A stretch of DNA of 64,000 bases from Exiguobacterium sp. FSL W8-0210 (GCF_038006045.1 NZ_JBBOUK010000001.1:1467001-1531000), one strand, 5' to 3'. Shown: positions 7,469-15,882, counted from the stretch's first letter. Notes: generated from the letters alone by a model not told the origin. Numbers and translations: made by a program.

Positions 7469-8433
7469 AAGACATGCGTCGGATTTTGATTGTTGCGGTG
7501 CTCGTGTTCTTCGCGAGTTTTGCCTTACTGTCGGTCGGCTCGATTCAGTTATCGTTATCGGATCTATGGCAGTCGTTCTTTGGTGGAAAGGATGCCTTCA
7601 TCGTTCAAAATTATCGTCTGCCGCGAACTGTCCTTGCTTTCTTAGCAGGTGCGAGTTTCTCACTTGCCGGAGTCATCTTACAAAGTGTCATCCGTAATCC
7701 ATTGATTTCGCCTGACGTGATCGGTGTGACGAATGGTGCGTCACTGTTCGCCGTCTTAACGATTGCCCTCGTGCCGGATGGTCCGCTCTTGTTAACACCA
7801 ATCGCTGCTTTCATCGGAGCAGCACTCGTCATGCTGGCATTGATGATGCTTGAGCGGGGCGGGAATGTCTCCCGCAGTTCGTTTGCGTTGCTTGGTATCG
7901 CGGTCAGCGCGATTTGTGCCTCCGGGACGGAATACTTGTTGATCAAGTTTCCACTTCAGACAAACGATTCACTCGTCTGGCTCGCTGGGAGTCTGTTCGG
8001 GAAAGGATGGCAAGAAATGATGATCTTAACGCCCGTGCTCGTCGTGATAGGTGCAATCATCTTCTATCGCCATCGTCAACTTGATGTCTTATCACTCAGC
8101 GAAGAAGTCAGTATCGGTCTCGGATTACCAATTCAGAGGACGCGGCACATCTTCTTGGCGCTCGCGGTCATTCTAGCTGGTGTTGCCGTCGCGACGGTCG
8201 GTGCGATTGCTTTCATCGGACTGATTGCGCCACATATGGCACGGCGTCTCGTTGGTCATAAGCATCTTGCTGTGTTGCCGATGGCGCTGTTGCTCGGCGG
8301 AGGGTTACTCGTCGTCGCGGATGCGCTCGGTCGAGGGATACATCCACCACTTGAAATACCAGCCGGATTGATCACAGCGATCGTCGGTGTGCCGTATTTC
8401 CTGTATCTTTTACGGAGAGAACGGACGGCATGA
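7465..8433 (+). CDS. FecCD-family iron-siderophore ABC permease (second)
   Basis: 322 aa. ATGA overlap (7465-7468) with the first permease, so translational coupling is expected; AAAGGGGGA precedes the ATG. Motifs: NYRLPRTVLAFLAGASFSLAGVILQ, NPLISPDVIGVTNGAS and GAIAFIGLIAPHMARRLVG. YfmE-like. No ATPase gene follows: transcription ends at the terminator at 8447-8486, so the energy-supplying ATPase must be encoded elsewhere (shared ATPases of the YusV type are known). Confidence 0.92.
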   Translation: MKDMRRILIVAVLVFFASFALLSVGSIQLSLSDLWQSFFGGKDAFIVQNYRLPRTVLAFLAGASFSLAGVILQSVIRNPLISPDVIGVTNGASLFAVLTIALVPDGPLLLTPIAAFIGAALVMLALMMLERGGNVSRSSFALLGIAVSAICASGTEYLLIKFPLQTNDSLVWLAGSLFGKGWQEMMILTPVLVVIGAIIFYRHRQLDVLSLSEEVSIGLGLPIQRTRHIFLALAVILAGVAVATVGAIAFIGLIAPHMARRLVGHKHLAVLPMALLLGGGLLVVADALGRGIHPPLEIPAGLITAIVGVPYFLYLLRRERTA

Positions 8434-8446
8434 TGTTCAATCTACC

Positions 8447-8486
8447 AAAATGGAGTCCTAGCGATTACGCGAAGGACTCCATTTTT
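8447..8486 (+). terminator. Intrinsic terminator of the iron uptake operon
   Basis: AAAATGGAGTCCT and AGGACTCCATTTTT form a 13-bp stem with a T-tail 13 bp after the permease stop codon. It lies before the left IS edge, so the operon end is original and was not cut by the insertion. Confidence 0.88.
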
Positions 8487-8565
8487 ATGAAAGGAAAGAA
8501 GTACGCACTTGACGAATCATTGAACTGCTCCCTGTCAAGTAGACAGGACAAATAATAAAAATCCT

Positions 8566-9480
8566 TTAAACGGCTTGCGCTCTGTATTCTAATGGAGCCA
8601 AGCCGTTTAATCGTTGTTGATATCGTTCTTCATTGTAGAAGTAAATATATTTCTGGATTGCGAGTCGGAGTTCGTCGAACTCCGCAAACTTATGTAGATA
8701 ATAACTTTCGCACTTCAACGCTCCCCAAAAGGACTCCATCGGTCCGTTATCAATACATCTTCCAACCCGAGACATACTTTGTGTAATGCCTGCCACGCGT
8801 GTCATATGACGAAACGCATGAGAAGTATATTGAAATCCTCGATCACTATGAAGCAAGGGACGACTTCCGGATGCGCCCTGTAGGGCGTGTTCAAGAGTAT
8901 CGAACACAAGCTGATTATTATTGGAATGCCCAAGAACGAAGGCACGGATGGATCCATCATATAGGTCCAGAATGGCGCTCAAATACGCCTTCTGAGAGGC
9001 GCCATACTTCAGTTCCGTGACATCCGTCACCCATTTTTGGTTCGGTCCTGCGGCGTTGAAATCACGGTTCAGAATGTTCTCTGCAGTCTGTTGAGGGCGA
9101 TTACGAATATACAAAGGACGTTTCCGGCGTATGACGCAATGAATACCGGCGACATGCATCAGGCGACGGACACGCTTCGCGTTGACGTTTCTTCCGAAAC
9201 GACGTTTCAGGTTCAATGTCATCCGTCGGTAGCCATAGATTCCGTTCACCGTAAGGTGGATCTCGTTCATCTCTTCGATGATTTTCATGTTCTCCGTCTC
9301 ACGAGTCTGTGGTATACCAATCCGGCGTAACCACTTGTAGTAGGCAGCGCGCGAGACTCCAGCGAGGTGACACAGGGCGATGATCGGGTAACCAAATTGC
9401 TCTACCGATGATTGAATGGCTTCATATTTATCTTGAAGACGAATTTGACTTAACGTGACCTCCTCTCGATCTCCTCTAAC
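8566..9480 (-). CDS. IS150-type transposase OrfB (DDE integrase domain)
   Basis: Read in the -1 frame relative to orfA from the slippery heptamer A-AAA-AAG (plus-strand 9480-9486). The frame is open right through VTLSQIRLQDKYEA and GVSRAAYYKWLRRIG into the HTH_21 segment (IHLTVNGIYGYRRM) and the integrase core. DDE residues: Asp in NQKWVTDVTELKY, Asp in LLHSDRGFQYTS and Glu in GPMESFWGALKCE. Expected to be made as an OrfAB fusion by programmed frameshifting. An internal ATG at 9288 could give a shorter protein. Confidence 0.88.
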   Translation of the reverse strand, partial: VRGDREEVTLSQIRLQDKYEAIQSSVEQFGYPIIALCHLAGVSRAAYYKWLRRIGIPQTRETENMKIIEEMNEIHLTVNGIYGYRRMTLNLKRRFGRNVNAKRVRRLMHVAGIHCVIRRKRPLYIRNRPQQTAENILNRDFNAAGPNQKWVTDVTELKYGASQKAYLSAILDLYDGSIRAFVLGHSNNNQLVFDTLEHALQGASGSRPLLHSDRGFQYTSHAFRHMTRVAGITQSMSRVGRCIDNGPMESFWGALKCESYYLHKFAEFDELRLAIQKYIYFYNEERYQQRLNGLAPLEYRAQAV

Positions 9481-10127
9481 TTTTTTAAGAAATCGTTCTC
9501 CATGCGTAGACGCTCATTTTCTTTCTCGAGTCGTTTCAGATCCAACGCCAAACGGTCTGTATCCGTCAATTCTTCTACTGGCTTCTGACGTCCGCGACGG
9601 TCCATCAGTGCGTCGATTCCGTCCTTCTCGAACTTTCTTACCCAGCTATAAATTTGTTGGTACGAGACCCGATGGGTCTTCATGATGCTTTGATAGTCTT
9701 TTCTGTTCTGTATACAGTCCATGACTGCCTGGACACGCTCTTCGAATGTAGTGGTTCTACCTTTAGTCATAGTGGATCGCTCCTTCAATGGTTTCCCTTG
9801 AGTACTATGACTAGTATACCTCTCTATCCACTTCGCAAGTAGGCTTCTATCCGAGATATCAAACCGTGCCGTAGCGCTAATAAGCGATTCCTTTTGGTCG
9901 AGTACTGCACGTATAGCCTTCATCTTCAGTTCTTCCGGATAACGCGTCCACTCTGTTCGATTACGAAGTGCCATGGAGCCGCCCGTACGATATTTTGTCC
10001 TCCATCTATTTAAGGTGGTGACTGAAAGCTCGAAGAGCGAGGCAATCGATTTGATCGAGTCGATTCGGTCTTCACACATCTTAATAATTCGTAGTTTTTC
10101 ATCTGACGAAAACTTAGATTTAGTCAT
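9450..10127 (-). CDS. IS150-type OrfA (two helix-turn-helix domains, leucine zipper)
   Basis: 225 aa from ATG at 10127, chosen because GGGAG lies 8 nt before it; an upstream TTG at 10145 falls inside the terminal palindrome and is less likely. Two HTH modules are visible (EKLRIIKMCEDRIDSIKSIA...LNRWRTKYR and FEERVQAVMDCIQNRKDYQ...YSWVRKF), then a heptad-rich C-terminus (LDLKRLEKENERLRMENDFL) for multimerisation. Binds the IS ends and, through frameshifting at its 3' end, is fused to OrfB. Confidence 0.88.
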   Translation of the reverse strand: MTKSKFSSDEKLRIIKMCEDRIDSIKSIASLFELSVTTLNRWRTKYRTGGSMALRNRTEWTRYPEELKMKAIRAVLDQKESLISATARFDISDRSLLAKWIERYTSHSTQGKPLKERSTMTKGRTTTFEERVQAVMDCIQNRKDYQSIMKTHRVSYQQIYSWVRKFEKDGIDALMDRRGRQKPVEELTDTDRLALDLKRLEKENERLRMENDFLKKLEEIERRSR

Positions 10128-10133
10128 AGAAAA

Positions 10134-10192
10134 AGCTCCCTTCAAAAAGTAGACAGTTTTTGTTATTTCAACTGTCTACTTTTTGGGGAGCA
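10134..10192. repeat. Doubled terminal inverted repeat covering the orfA ribosome site
   Basis: The outer arm (10172-10192) is the IS terminal repeat. An inner inverted copy (10134-10156) faces it across a 15-nt loop. The inner arm includes the GGGAG ribosome binding site of orfA, so mRNA entering from outside can fold and hide it. Confidence 0.75.
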
Positions 10193-10218
10193 TATCACAT
10201 GGCGACATCTTTCTATAT

Positions 10219-10794
10219 TTATTTGGCTTCAAGTTGGTTTGATTTTTCTACTTCCTCTTTATACTTTTCTAAAAATTCATCAACTGAAACGTTATTAGCG
10301 TTTGGATTCGATTTAATTGTTAATTTACTCGAAGAAATCGATGTGCTTTGATCGTCTACATGTGATGGAATTTCAAGTACCAACTGATCACCTAAACCCG
10401 TTTCAAGACCACTTTTTCCGAAGTTAAAAGTTCTTGTGACATACGCTTCAGCATAATTTTTTTGATTCTCTGAATAGACTTTGACATCAGAAATGTTGTA
10501 TTTGAATGAATTCAGCTGAATTTTATCGACTTCCGTAGTGGATAGAAAAATCAATACAGCCTCGTCCCCTTCAGATAACTTTGAAAGATTAGTATGCGCT
10601 AACGGAGTATTGTTTAAAAAATCTGCTTTTTGTTGCTCAAGCACTGTAGTGAAAAAATTGAAGGCTTGTTCCTCTGTGATGCTACTCTTAGATTTTTCTT
10701 GTGCAACATTAGAATCGGCAATCGCATTACTCCATAAGAAACCAGCATATAGGATGACACCTAAAGTGAGGGATGAAAAAATAGTTTTTTTCAC
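10219..10794 (-). CDS. Secreted or anchored hypothetical protein
   Basis: 191 aa, GTG start with AAAGAGGT upstream. Residues 1-27 form a signal peptide or anchor (KKT then a hydrophobic stretch ending ...SNAIADS). The rest is soluble and polar, with a Ser/Thr-rich patch near 145-165 and a Glu/Lys-rich C-terminal helix (VDEFLEKYKEEVEKSNQ). No family recognised. The gene ends 27 bp from the IS edge. Its start faces the small membrane-anchored gene at 10869, so the two share a short divergent AT-rich promoter region. Low GC relative to the flanking operons suggests accessory DNA. Confidence 0.6.
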   Translation of the reverse strand: MKKTIFSSLTLGVILYAGFLWSNAIADSNVAQEKSKSSITEEQAFNFFTTVLEQQKADFLNNTPLAHTNLSKLSEGDEAVLIFLSTTEVDKIQLNSFKYNISDVKVYSENQKNYAEAYVTRTFNFGKSGLETGLGDQLVLEIPSHVDDQSTSISSSKLTIKSNPNANNVSVDEFLEKYKEEVEKSNQLEAK

Positions 10795-10868
10795 GATCGC
10801 GACCTCTTTCTATTGTTTGATTCATGTTATTATATAACAAAAAACAAAAAAAAGGAAATGGTGTAAAA

Positions 10869-11201
10869 ATGAGTGAATCGAATTTTAAGAAAAAAAGGAA
10901 AAAGAAATTTTTGGCACTATTTTTAGGAGTTATAGCCCTCATTGTATTACTCATGCCGGTACTATCACCTATTCTGTTTACGGATGCTACGCCTAAAGGT
11001 GCTCTTAGACACGAACTATACAAACAAGGCTATTACTACCAAAATTATTTTGCGATCATTACGGAACAAGATCCTGTTGCAGAACGGTACCATATGTTTT
11101 GGTATGATTGGAAAAGTGAAACGGGAGGAACACCTTTTATCTGTTATTCAAAGAAGGTCAACGCGGAAAAGTATGCTGTTTCCTGCGGTACGGGTCCTTA
11201 A
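10869..11201 (+). CDS. Small membrane-anchored hypothetical protein
   Basis: 110 aa from the ATG at 10869 (the AAGGAAATGG segment upstream could act as ribosome site; a TTG/ATG start at 10824 is less likely). A Lys-rich cytoplasmic stretch (FKKKRKKKF) precedes one membrane helix (about residues 14-36). The outer domain contains YYYQNYFAIITEQD and FICYSKKVNAEKYAVSCG, with two cysteines that could form a disulfide. No family recognised. A terminator follows at 11222-11273. Confidence 0.55.
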   Translation: MSESNFKKKRKKKFLALFLGVIALIVLLMPVLSPILFTDATPKGALRHELYKQGYYYQNYFAIITEQDPVAERYHMFWYDWKSETGGTPFICYSKKVNAEKYAVSCGTGP

Positions 11202-11221
11202 TTGATATCATAAACAATTTG

Positions 11222-11273
11222 ATCAGGCTAGCAGTGCATCGTATTTAATCGGTGTCAGGTAGCCTGATTTTTC
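11222..11273 (+). terminator. Intrinsic terminator
   Basis: ATCAGGCTA and TAGCCTGAT form a 9-bp stem with a long 29-nt loop, followed by TTTTTC. Confidence 0.65.
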
Positions 11274-11303
11274 TTTACTTCATTGTCCGTCATAGAGATG
11301 TCT

Positions 11304-11579
11304 TTATGCAGAGCGGATTTCTGAACTTAGATTCAAGAAGATTTCTTCCAAGGATACTTCCTCGACTTCGAGTCGATAGACGTTAACCTGTTGCGAGACG
11401 AGGTAGCTATTGATATTAGCAATATCGTGTTCACAATGGACGTTGACGTCTTTCGCAAGTGTCGACAACTTGGTCTGCAGATGTTGTCGTATATCATTGT
11501 CGAGCGGTGCATGTTTTACATGAACGGTGATGTTCTTCTCATGGTGTTCCCGCAACTCATCCATCGTGCCTTGCGTCTG
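11304..11579 (-). pseudogene. C-terminal fragment of an ABC transporter ATPase (NatA/BcrA type)
   Basis: The segment QTQGTMDELREHHEK... through VYRLEVEEVSLEEIFLNLSSE is the usual tail of antibiotic- or ion-exporting ABC ATPases (…AQGTMDELR, then the regulatory tail ending in E-x-S-L-E-E-I-F-L). The ATP-binding core (Walker A, signature, Walker B) is absent. The ORF can be extended to 11657, but the extra N-terminal residues are not ABC-like. A leftover of a deleted transporter operon. Confidence 0.7.
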
Positions 11580-11657
11580 AATTGATTTATTTGCATATTG
11601 CTTATTAAAGTGTCCAAAATATTTTCTTAGTCTCGATATAGTTCCTTTAAGAGACAA

Positions 11658-12028
11658 CTTGACTTTTGAAAGAGATCGTTATTTTTCAATTTACTACTTT
11701 CGTCATTTTAAGGTCATGATTTCTAATACATTACATGAATATACGTTAATTAATATAAAACGACTCCAATTCATACGGTGATATTCTTCCACCCTTTTAT
11801 TAATAAAAGGAGCAAATGACTTTAAACACCTCATCACAGAATCTGTGAATAGATAAGGGTCATAGATGATTACATCACGCTGAATTCATAAATCTCAATT
11901 CGAAAATAACTATAAAATTGAAGTGTGAGTAAGAATAGAAAAACAGGCAGTGAAAGTATAGGAAAAGAACAAATAACATGATAATTTAAGAATATATTAC
12001 ATAATCTAAAAAAAAGTGAGTGGAAAAA
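11658..12028. other. AT-rich gene-free stretch
   Basis: About 370 bases without a supported ORF. It holds a small inverted repeat (TCACAGA/TCTGTGA near 11835) and A/T runs. It presumably carries the promoter of the secreted-protein gene at 12029, but no confident -35/-10 pair was found. Confidence 0.4.
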
Positions 12029-12640
12029 ATGAAGCGTAAAACGATGACGTTCTTAACAGCACTGAGTGTTATCTTAACCAGCTCCTTTATGTACGAGGCA
12101 TTTGCAGAGGGAAAACAAAAGGCACTGACTCCACAACAAAAAAACCAATATTATCAGCAGTATGCGGTTATTCTTCGTACTATTAATTTGCATCATCCAG
12201 ATACAAATTTAAAACTCGTCGACAAAAAATCCTTTAAGGCAAATGATTGGGTGACGCCGAACCGTTTTCGAAAGATAGCGAAAGATCGAGTCAAAGTAGA
12301 GTTCGCATCGACGTTCGATTTCTCAAAGAAAGAATCCACATCTAAATCAAAAACGATTCATGCGAAGGGGACATCATTTGCCATTTCGATCACTGGTACA
12401 TTTGATACCGCACTTCGTGAGGAGGCAGGAAGGCAAGTCTTTAAAACTGTTACGTCTATGACGTCAACCGCTTCATCGAGTAAGGGGACATGGAGACAGC
12501 TTGGCTATACCGCTACTTTGATGGATGGCGGAAGAACATACGATGTGACAGTCGGTGGAGAATTCATTCAACATGGTATTTCTTCCACACATAACATTCC
12601 TCTGGAGTTTTATTGTAGTGCAGAAGGTGTGATCAATTAG
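12029..12640 (+). CDS. Secreted hypothetical protein
   Basis: 203 aa from ATG 12029; a GTG three codons earlier is possible and the ribosome site is weak (GTGAGTGG). Signal peptide: KRK, hydrophobic core, cleavage probably after SFMYEAFA. The mature part looks beta-rich, with Ser/Thr/Lys stretches (KKESTSKSKTIHAKG, TSMTSTASSSKGTWR) and GYTATLMDGGRTYDVTVGGEF. No known family. Probably exported to the medium or wall. A terminator follows. Confidence 0.55.
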   Translation: MKRKTMTFLTALSVILTSSFMYEAFAEGKQKALTPQQKNQYYQQYAVILRTINLHHPDTNLKLVDKKSFKANDWVTPNRFRKIAKDRVKVEFASTFDFSKKESTSKSKTIHAKGTSFAISITGTFDTALREEAGRQVFKTVTSMTSTASSSKGTWRQLGYTATLMDGGRTYDVTVGGEFIQHGISSTHNIPLEFYCSAEGVIN

Positions 12641-12686
12641 TTCAAAGTAGCAGGGGAAGAGACATTGATATGTATCCTATTAAGCA

Positions 12687-12726
12687 GTAAAAAAGAAGCT
12701 TACATGATGTGTAAGTGTCTTTTTTA
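12687..12726 (+). terminator. Intrinsic terminator
   Basis: AAAAGAAGCTTACA and TGTAAGTGTCTTTT form an imperfect stem with a 5-nt loop and a T-run. Confidence 0.7.
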
Positions 12727-12840
12727 TTGCTTTTGTACGTGGAGAAGGAGATTCAATCGACTTGTGATTTCGACATTTTTTCACAAAAATCATACGTATG
12801 ATATACTAATTTATGTAAAATTGTAAAAGAGGTGAATGAC

Positions 12841-13068
12841 ATGGATGATAAAACACAAAAAATCTTACGTATGTGGCTGAGTATTCCTAGATGGATGCGT
12901 ACTTCCGTTCCGGTACTCCTATCATTACTTATTGTGCTCGATGCCATTTTTAAAGGAGTAGAGATGCTGATTCATCCTATTTCACTCTCGATCTCACTCT
13001 TGGATTTACTGATTTGTTTCATTCCTTCTCTTGTATTAACTGTAGTGATTATTAAAAATACGAAGTAA
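12841..13068 (+). CDS. Small two-TM membrane protein
   Basis: 75 aa from ATG 12841, placed 4-6 nt after AGAGGTGA; a GTG three codons upstream is also in frame. Two hydrophobic helices (about residues 20-42 and 48-70) follow a basic and aromatic N-terminus (RMWLSIPRWMRTS). No family recognised. It may be co-transcribed with the similar-sized gene at 13106, 37 bp downstream. Confidence 0.55.
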   Translation: MDDKTQKILRMWLSIPRWMRTSVPVLLSLLIVLDAIFKGVEMLIHPISLSISLLDLLICFIPSLVLTVVIIKNTK

Positions 13069-13105
13069 TCGACAGAACACTCATATGTATAAAGGAGATG
13101 AGACG

Positions 13106-13282
13106 ATGGATCCGCGTAAGAAAAAAGTATATTTTGTTGGGTACATTCTCTTTTTAATCGTGTTATTGATAGATTATTTGTTCGTCCCGAATACAGAATT
13201 TTATTCTGTCTTGTGTGTTCTGCTTGGTCTTTTCTTGATATTTAACATTTTTCTGTTCTTTTTTAAACCCAAAACGGATTGA
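13106..13282 (+). CDS. Small two-TM membrane protein
   Basis: 58 aa. The ATG at 13106 is preceded by AAAGGAGATGAGACG, a strong ribosome site, and so is preferred over the in-frame ATG at 13085. Basic N-terminus (DPRKKK), two membrane helices and a short lysine tail. No recognised family. Followed after 72 bp by a strong terminator. Confidence 0.55.
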   Translation: MDPRKKKVYFVGYILFLIVLLIDYLFVPNTEFYSVLCVLLGLFLIFNIFLFFFKPKTD

Positions 13283-13354
13283 GAACGAGCTGAAGTCATT
13301 TTTAGCAATTCGCTGATCTAAAAAATAGCTATATTCGAATAGATAGGATGTATA

Positions 13355-13400
13355 CAAAGAGGGTGATCCATTTCAATAACGGAATGGATCACCCTCTTTG
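13355..13400. terminator. Strong bidirectional terminator
   Basis: AAAGAGGGTGATCCATT pairs with AATGGATCACCCTCTTT (17 bp stem). It separates the small membrane genes from the convergent ROK fragment. Confidence 0.9.
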
Positions 13401-13438
13401 CTTTGATGAAAGATAAAAAAAGGTAAGTGATGTGTTGC

Positions 13439-14188
13439 TTACTCTACTCCATCTAGAGCAGCAGCTCCGATGATGCCTGCCTGTCCTTTCAATTCGGCAA
13501 GACGGATATCGACTGTTGAACGAAGGGACGGATATACGAGTTCGCGAACTCGTTCCACCAACGCTTCCCAGTATAAATCAGCAGATCCCGTAACACCTCC
13601 TCCAACGACGATGACTTCCGGATCAATCGTGTGAATGATGTTTGCAAGTCCAGTTGCTAAATGATTAGTAAAACGATCCCTCTCTTGCGGATGGGCGAGT
13701 AATCGCTCGATGGACGAGGCATGTCGTTCGTTAGCTCGTGACTGTAGTGCTGTACCACTGGCATATCCTTCGAGAGAACCTTTGTTCAACACAGGATGCA
13801 GTGGACCCGATGAGTCGATAATCGTATTTCCAATCTCACCAGCGTATCCATTTGCTCCACGGATTAGTTGTTTCTTATAGACATAACCTCCACCGATTCC
13901 TGTACTGACGGTTACATAGTAGACAGATGATGAGTGACGTCCCGCACCGTATAACGCTTCACCAAGAGCCGCGGCATTGGCATCGTTCTCGAGAAAGACG
14001 GGTAAGTCGAATGCGGAGGAAAGTGAGGTAACCAAGTCGACTTCATCCCATCCTGGTAAATTTGGTGGAGATAACAGAAGTCCATTCTTCGTATCGAGTG
14101 GACCAGGCGCGGCAATTCCGATGTTCGATAGGTGAAATTCCGTTGATGTTGATCGATCTGTAAAAAATCTTGAATCGTACCACTCCAT
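13439..14188 (-). pseudogene. ROK-family sugar kinase, N-terminally truncated
   Basis: About 249 residues remain where ROK proteins have about 290-310. The first ~45 residues, including the D-x-G-G-T phosphate-binding loop, are missing. Still visible: IGIAAPGPLD, VFLENDANAAALGEA, YVTVSTGIGGGYV, an E-x-G-N in place of the usual E-x-G-H (GYAGEIGN), and PEVIVVGGGV. The CxCGxxGCxE zinc motif is absent. Without the nucleotide-binding loop it cannot be an active kinase, unless it is a divergent binding protein. No good ribosome site was found for any start. An overlapping frame (to 14208) has an ATG but no ROK match. Confidence 0.7.
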
Positions 14189-14248
14189 CCAACTGACATG
14201 TTTAACACTCCAAACGATGTGAATTTTAGAAAAACAAATGTATACGTA

Positions 14249-14260
14249 GATAACGTTATC
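14249..14260. promoter_or_regulatory. LacI-family-like operator palindrome
   Basis: GATAACGTTATC is a perfect 12-bp palindrome with the central CG of LacI/GalR operators. It lies 61 bp upstream of the truncated ROK gene. Probably a relic of sugar-responsive control; no LacI gene is in this window. Confidence 0.5.
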
Positions 14261-14389
14261 GGTTCTTTAAAAATGGTCTATGAATAAACTGGACTTACTT
14301 TTTTATGGATAGATGGAAAATAAATCTATATAATTATTTTGTAGGCATTATACGATACAATCATTTCAACAATAAGGTGGTAAATAATT

Positions 14390-15367
14390 TTGAGAATACG
14401 TGTAGCGTTCTTTTTATCAATCCTCATTTGTTGTGTATCAGGATGTGTGTCCCAACCGACACAGCCGACTGAGAAACCCAAGTCCACTATTCGAGAAGTT
14501 GAACTAGCAAAAGACCAGCATGCAAAAATCATTACATTGTACCCAGTCTATATCGACTACATCACAAAAGTTCAGAAAAAGATGAAGGACACAAACGTCA
14601 CGGACGAGGACCTACAGCGAATCTTCGATAAAACCGTCCGTCGGGAACTGGATCGCATTCAGAAAGAGCAGGATATCTTTCTTGATTTCAAGGGGTTCAA
14701 TGACGTGTTTTCCGCCACTTCCTATTTGAACGATTTAAAAAGATTGACGAAACGTTTGATGCATGAAGAGAAAGAAAATATGAAAGCTGTTCATGAGGCA
14801 CTCCGAAAATCAGCTGACCACCTTCCTGGTAAAGATAAGATTATCCTGATGCTACCCTTATCGGAAGAGCATCGATACGCCGCAAAGGCGACGAGCGGGC
14901 TGATTGGTTTTACGATGAGCGATGGTAGTATGGTGATTATGTTAGGTGAAGAGTATACGCATGAGATACTGGAGTACGTTGTTGCGCATGAGTATAATCA
15001 TTCCGTAGTGAACGAACATCCTGAAATCAGACAACCAAGTTCCATCGACTATCTCATATTCGAAGGTAAAGCAGAGGTGTTTGCGAAGGAACTTTATCCT
15101 AAAGTGCCCCCTATAGAAACAGAAAAGATGGCTTTCAACGATAAAAAGAAGATACTCGAACAGGTTAAGAACAACTCCTTAAGCTACGAAGAACTTAGCA
15201 CTGGAAGTGAAGCGAAGGATGTCCCTCGATTAACTGTTTACAGTTTAGGAACGGAGTTAATGTCAGATTTCCGACAAAAAAAATCTGAGCAGACACTGCA
15301 AGAGTTTTCATTAACACCAGTTTCAGATGTCATTCAGGAAGGAAAGTTTAAATTGATTCTTGAGTAA
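14390..15367 (+). CDS. Lipoprotein with DUF2268-like zinc-protease domain
   Basis: 325 aa, TTG start with AAGGTGG upstream. Lipobox VSGC (Cys19). A helical middle region (40-145) is rich in charged residues. The HExxH motif is H200-E201-x-x-H204 (VVAHEYNHS), with a second Glu in FEGKAE (225/229) that would be the third zinc ligand. This is the layout of DUF2268 predicted Zn-dependent proteases. It is predicted to face the outside of the membrane. Substrate unknown. Confidence 0.7.
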   Translation: MRIRVAFFLSILICCVSGCVSQPTQPTEKPKSTIREVELAKDQHAKIITLYPVYIDYITKVQKKMKDTNVTDEDLQRIFDKTVRRELDRIQKEQDIFLDFKGFNDVFSATSYLNDLKRLTKRLMHEEKENMKAVHEALRKSADHLPGKDKIILMLPLSEEHRYAAKATSGLIGFTMSDGSMVIMLGEEYTHEILEYVVAHEYNHSVVNEHPEIRQPSSIDYLIFEGKAEVFAKELYPKVPPIETEKMAFNDKKKILEQVKNNSLSYEELSTGSEAKDVPRLTVYSLGTELMSDFRQKKSEQTLQEFSLTPVSDVIQEGKFKLILE

Positions 15368-15639
15368 AGAGGAGAAGGTGCATAAAAAACACTGACGTTT
15401 GAAGCGAAAAAGTAAATACTTTCAATCTAGAAGGTCAAAACGCCAAAAGCAACCGAAGATATAATAGAGAATGTGAAGAGCATACTCTCAGATAAAGTTA
15501 TGCTGAAGTGACAGCGTGACGATCTATTGGATATAAGAATGTTTTCTCTCTTACATATACTCTGAGGGATCGTTCTTTTTAGACAGTCACATCTTTGTAA
15601 GAGCTTAGACATTCGTTATCCAATTCGAACGATCCGATT

Positions 15640-15882
15640 TTATGCGAAAATCCCTAAAAAATTCAAAACAGATAGTACAAATAAAATTAAGAGAACTATC
15701 ATTAAAATAAAAGCTAACATTTTGCCTATACCTCGATTACTAAAGATAGCAGCTAATAAAGCAAGGACCAGACCACCAATGAGGATGGCGTCGCCCCAAA
15801 ATCCATTAATCGGGAATGTAAAAAGTACCAAGAAAGTAAGAACCATTAATCCGATAGAAATCCAGCCAAGTTTTGCTCTCAA
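15640..15882 (-). CDS. Small three-TM membrane protein, paralogue of 19959-20198
   Basis: 80 aa. TTG start at 15882, chosen because AAAGGAGGT lies 7 nt upstream. Shares LGWISIG, (L/P)(P/F)xNGFWG, GL(L/V)LALxxAI and GK(M/I)LA with the protein encoded at 19959-20198, so the two are paralogues. Three hydrophobic segments, no catalytic motif, no named family. Resembles small Exiguobacterium/Bacillus inner-membrane proteins of unknown role. Confidence 0.6.
   Translation of the reverse strand: MRAKLGWISIGLMVLTFLVLFTFPINGFWGDAILIGGLVLALLAAIFSNRGIGKMLAFILMIVLLILFVLSVLNFLGIFA

Larger units (their letters stand above)
8526..10192 (-). mobile_element. IS3-family (IS150-like) insertion sequence, about 1.67 kb
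   Basis: Contains orfA and orfB on the minus strand, joined by a -1 slippery site. Ends: TGCTCCCTGTCAAGTAGACAG on the left (from 8526) and the inverted counterpart ending at 10192 (CTGTCTACTTTTTGGGGAGCA). No clear 3-4 bp target duplication is visible, so the exact edges are uncertain by a few bases, or one edge has been lost or rearranged. The element lies between the iron uptake operon and a secreted-protein gene. A decayed relative is at 17025-17360 in the opposite orientation. Confidence 0.85.

Noticed and set aside
8526-10192. Target-site duplication of the first IS
   Set aside because: Flanks GAAC and TATC do not match; no 3- or 4-bp direct repeat could be found, so none is claimed.
12020-12028. 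GTG start of the secreted protein at 12020
   Set aside because: The ATG three codons later gives a more typical signal peptide; the upstream site is weak for either, so the choice remains open but ATG is preferred.
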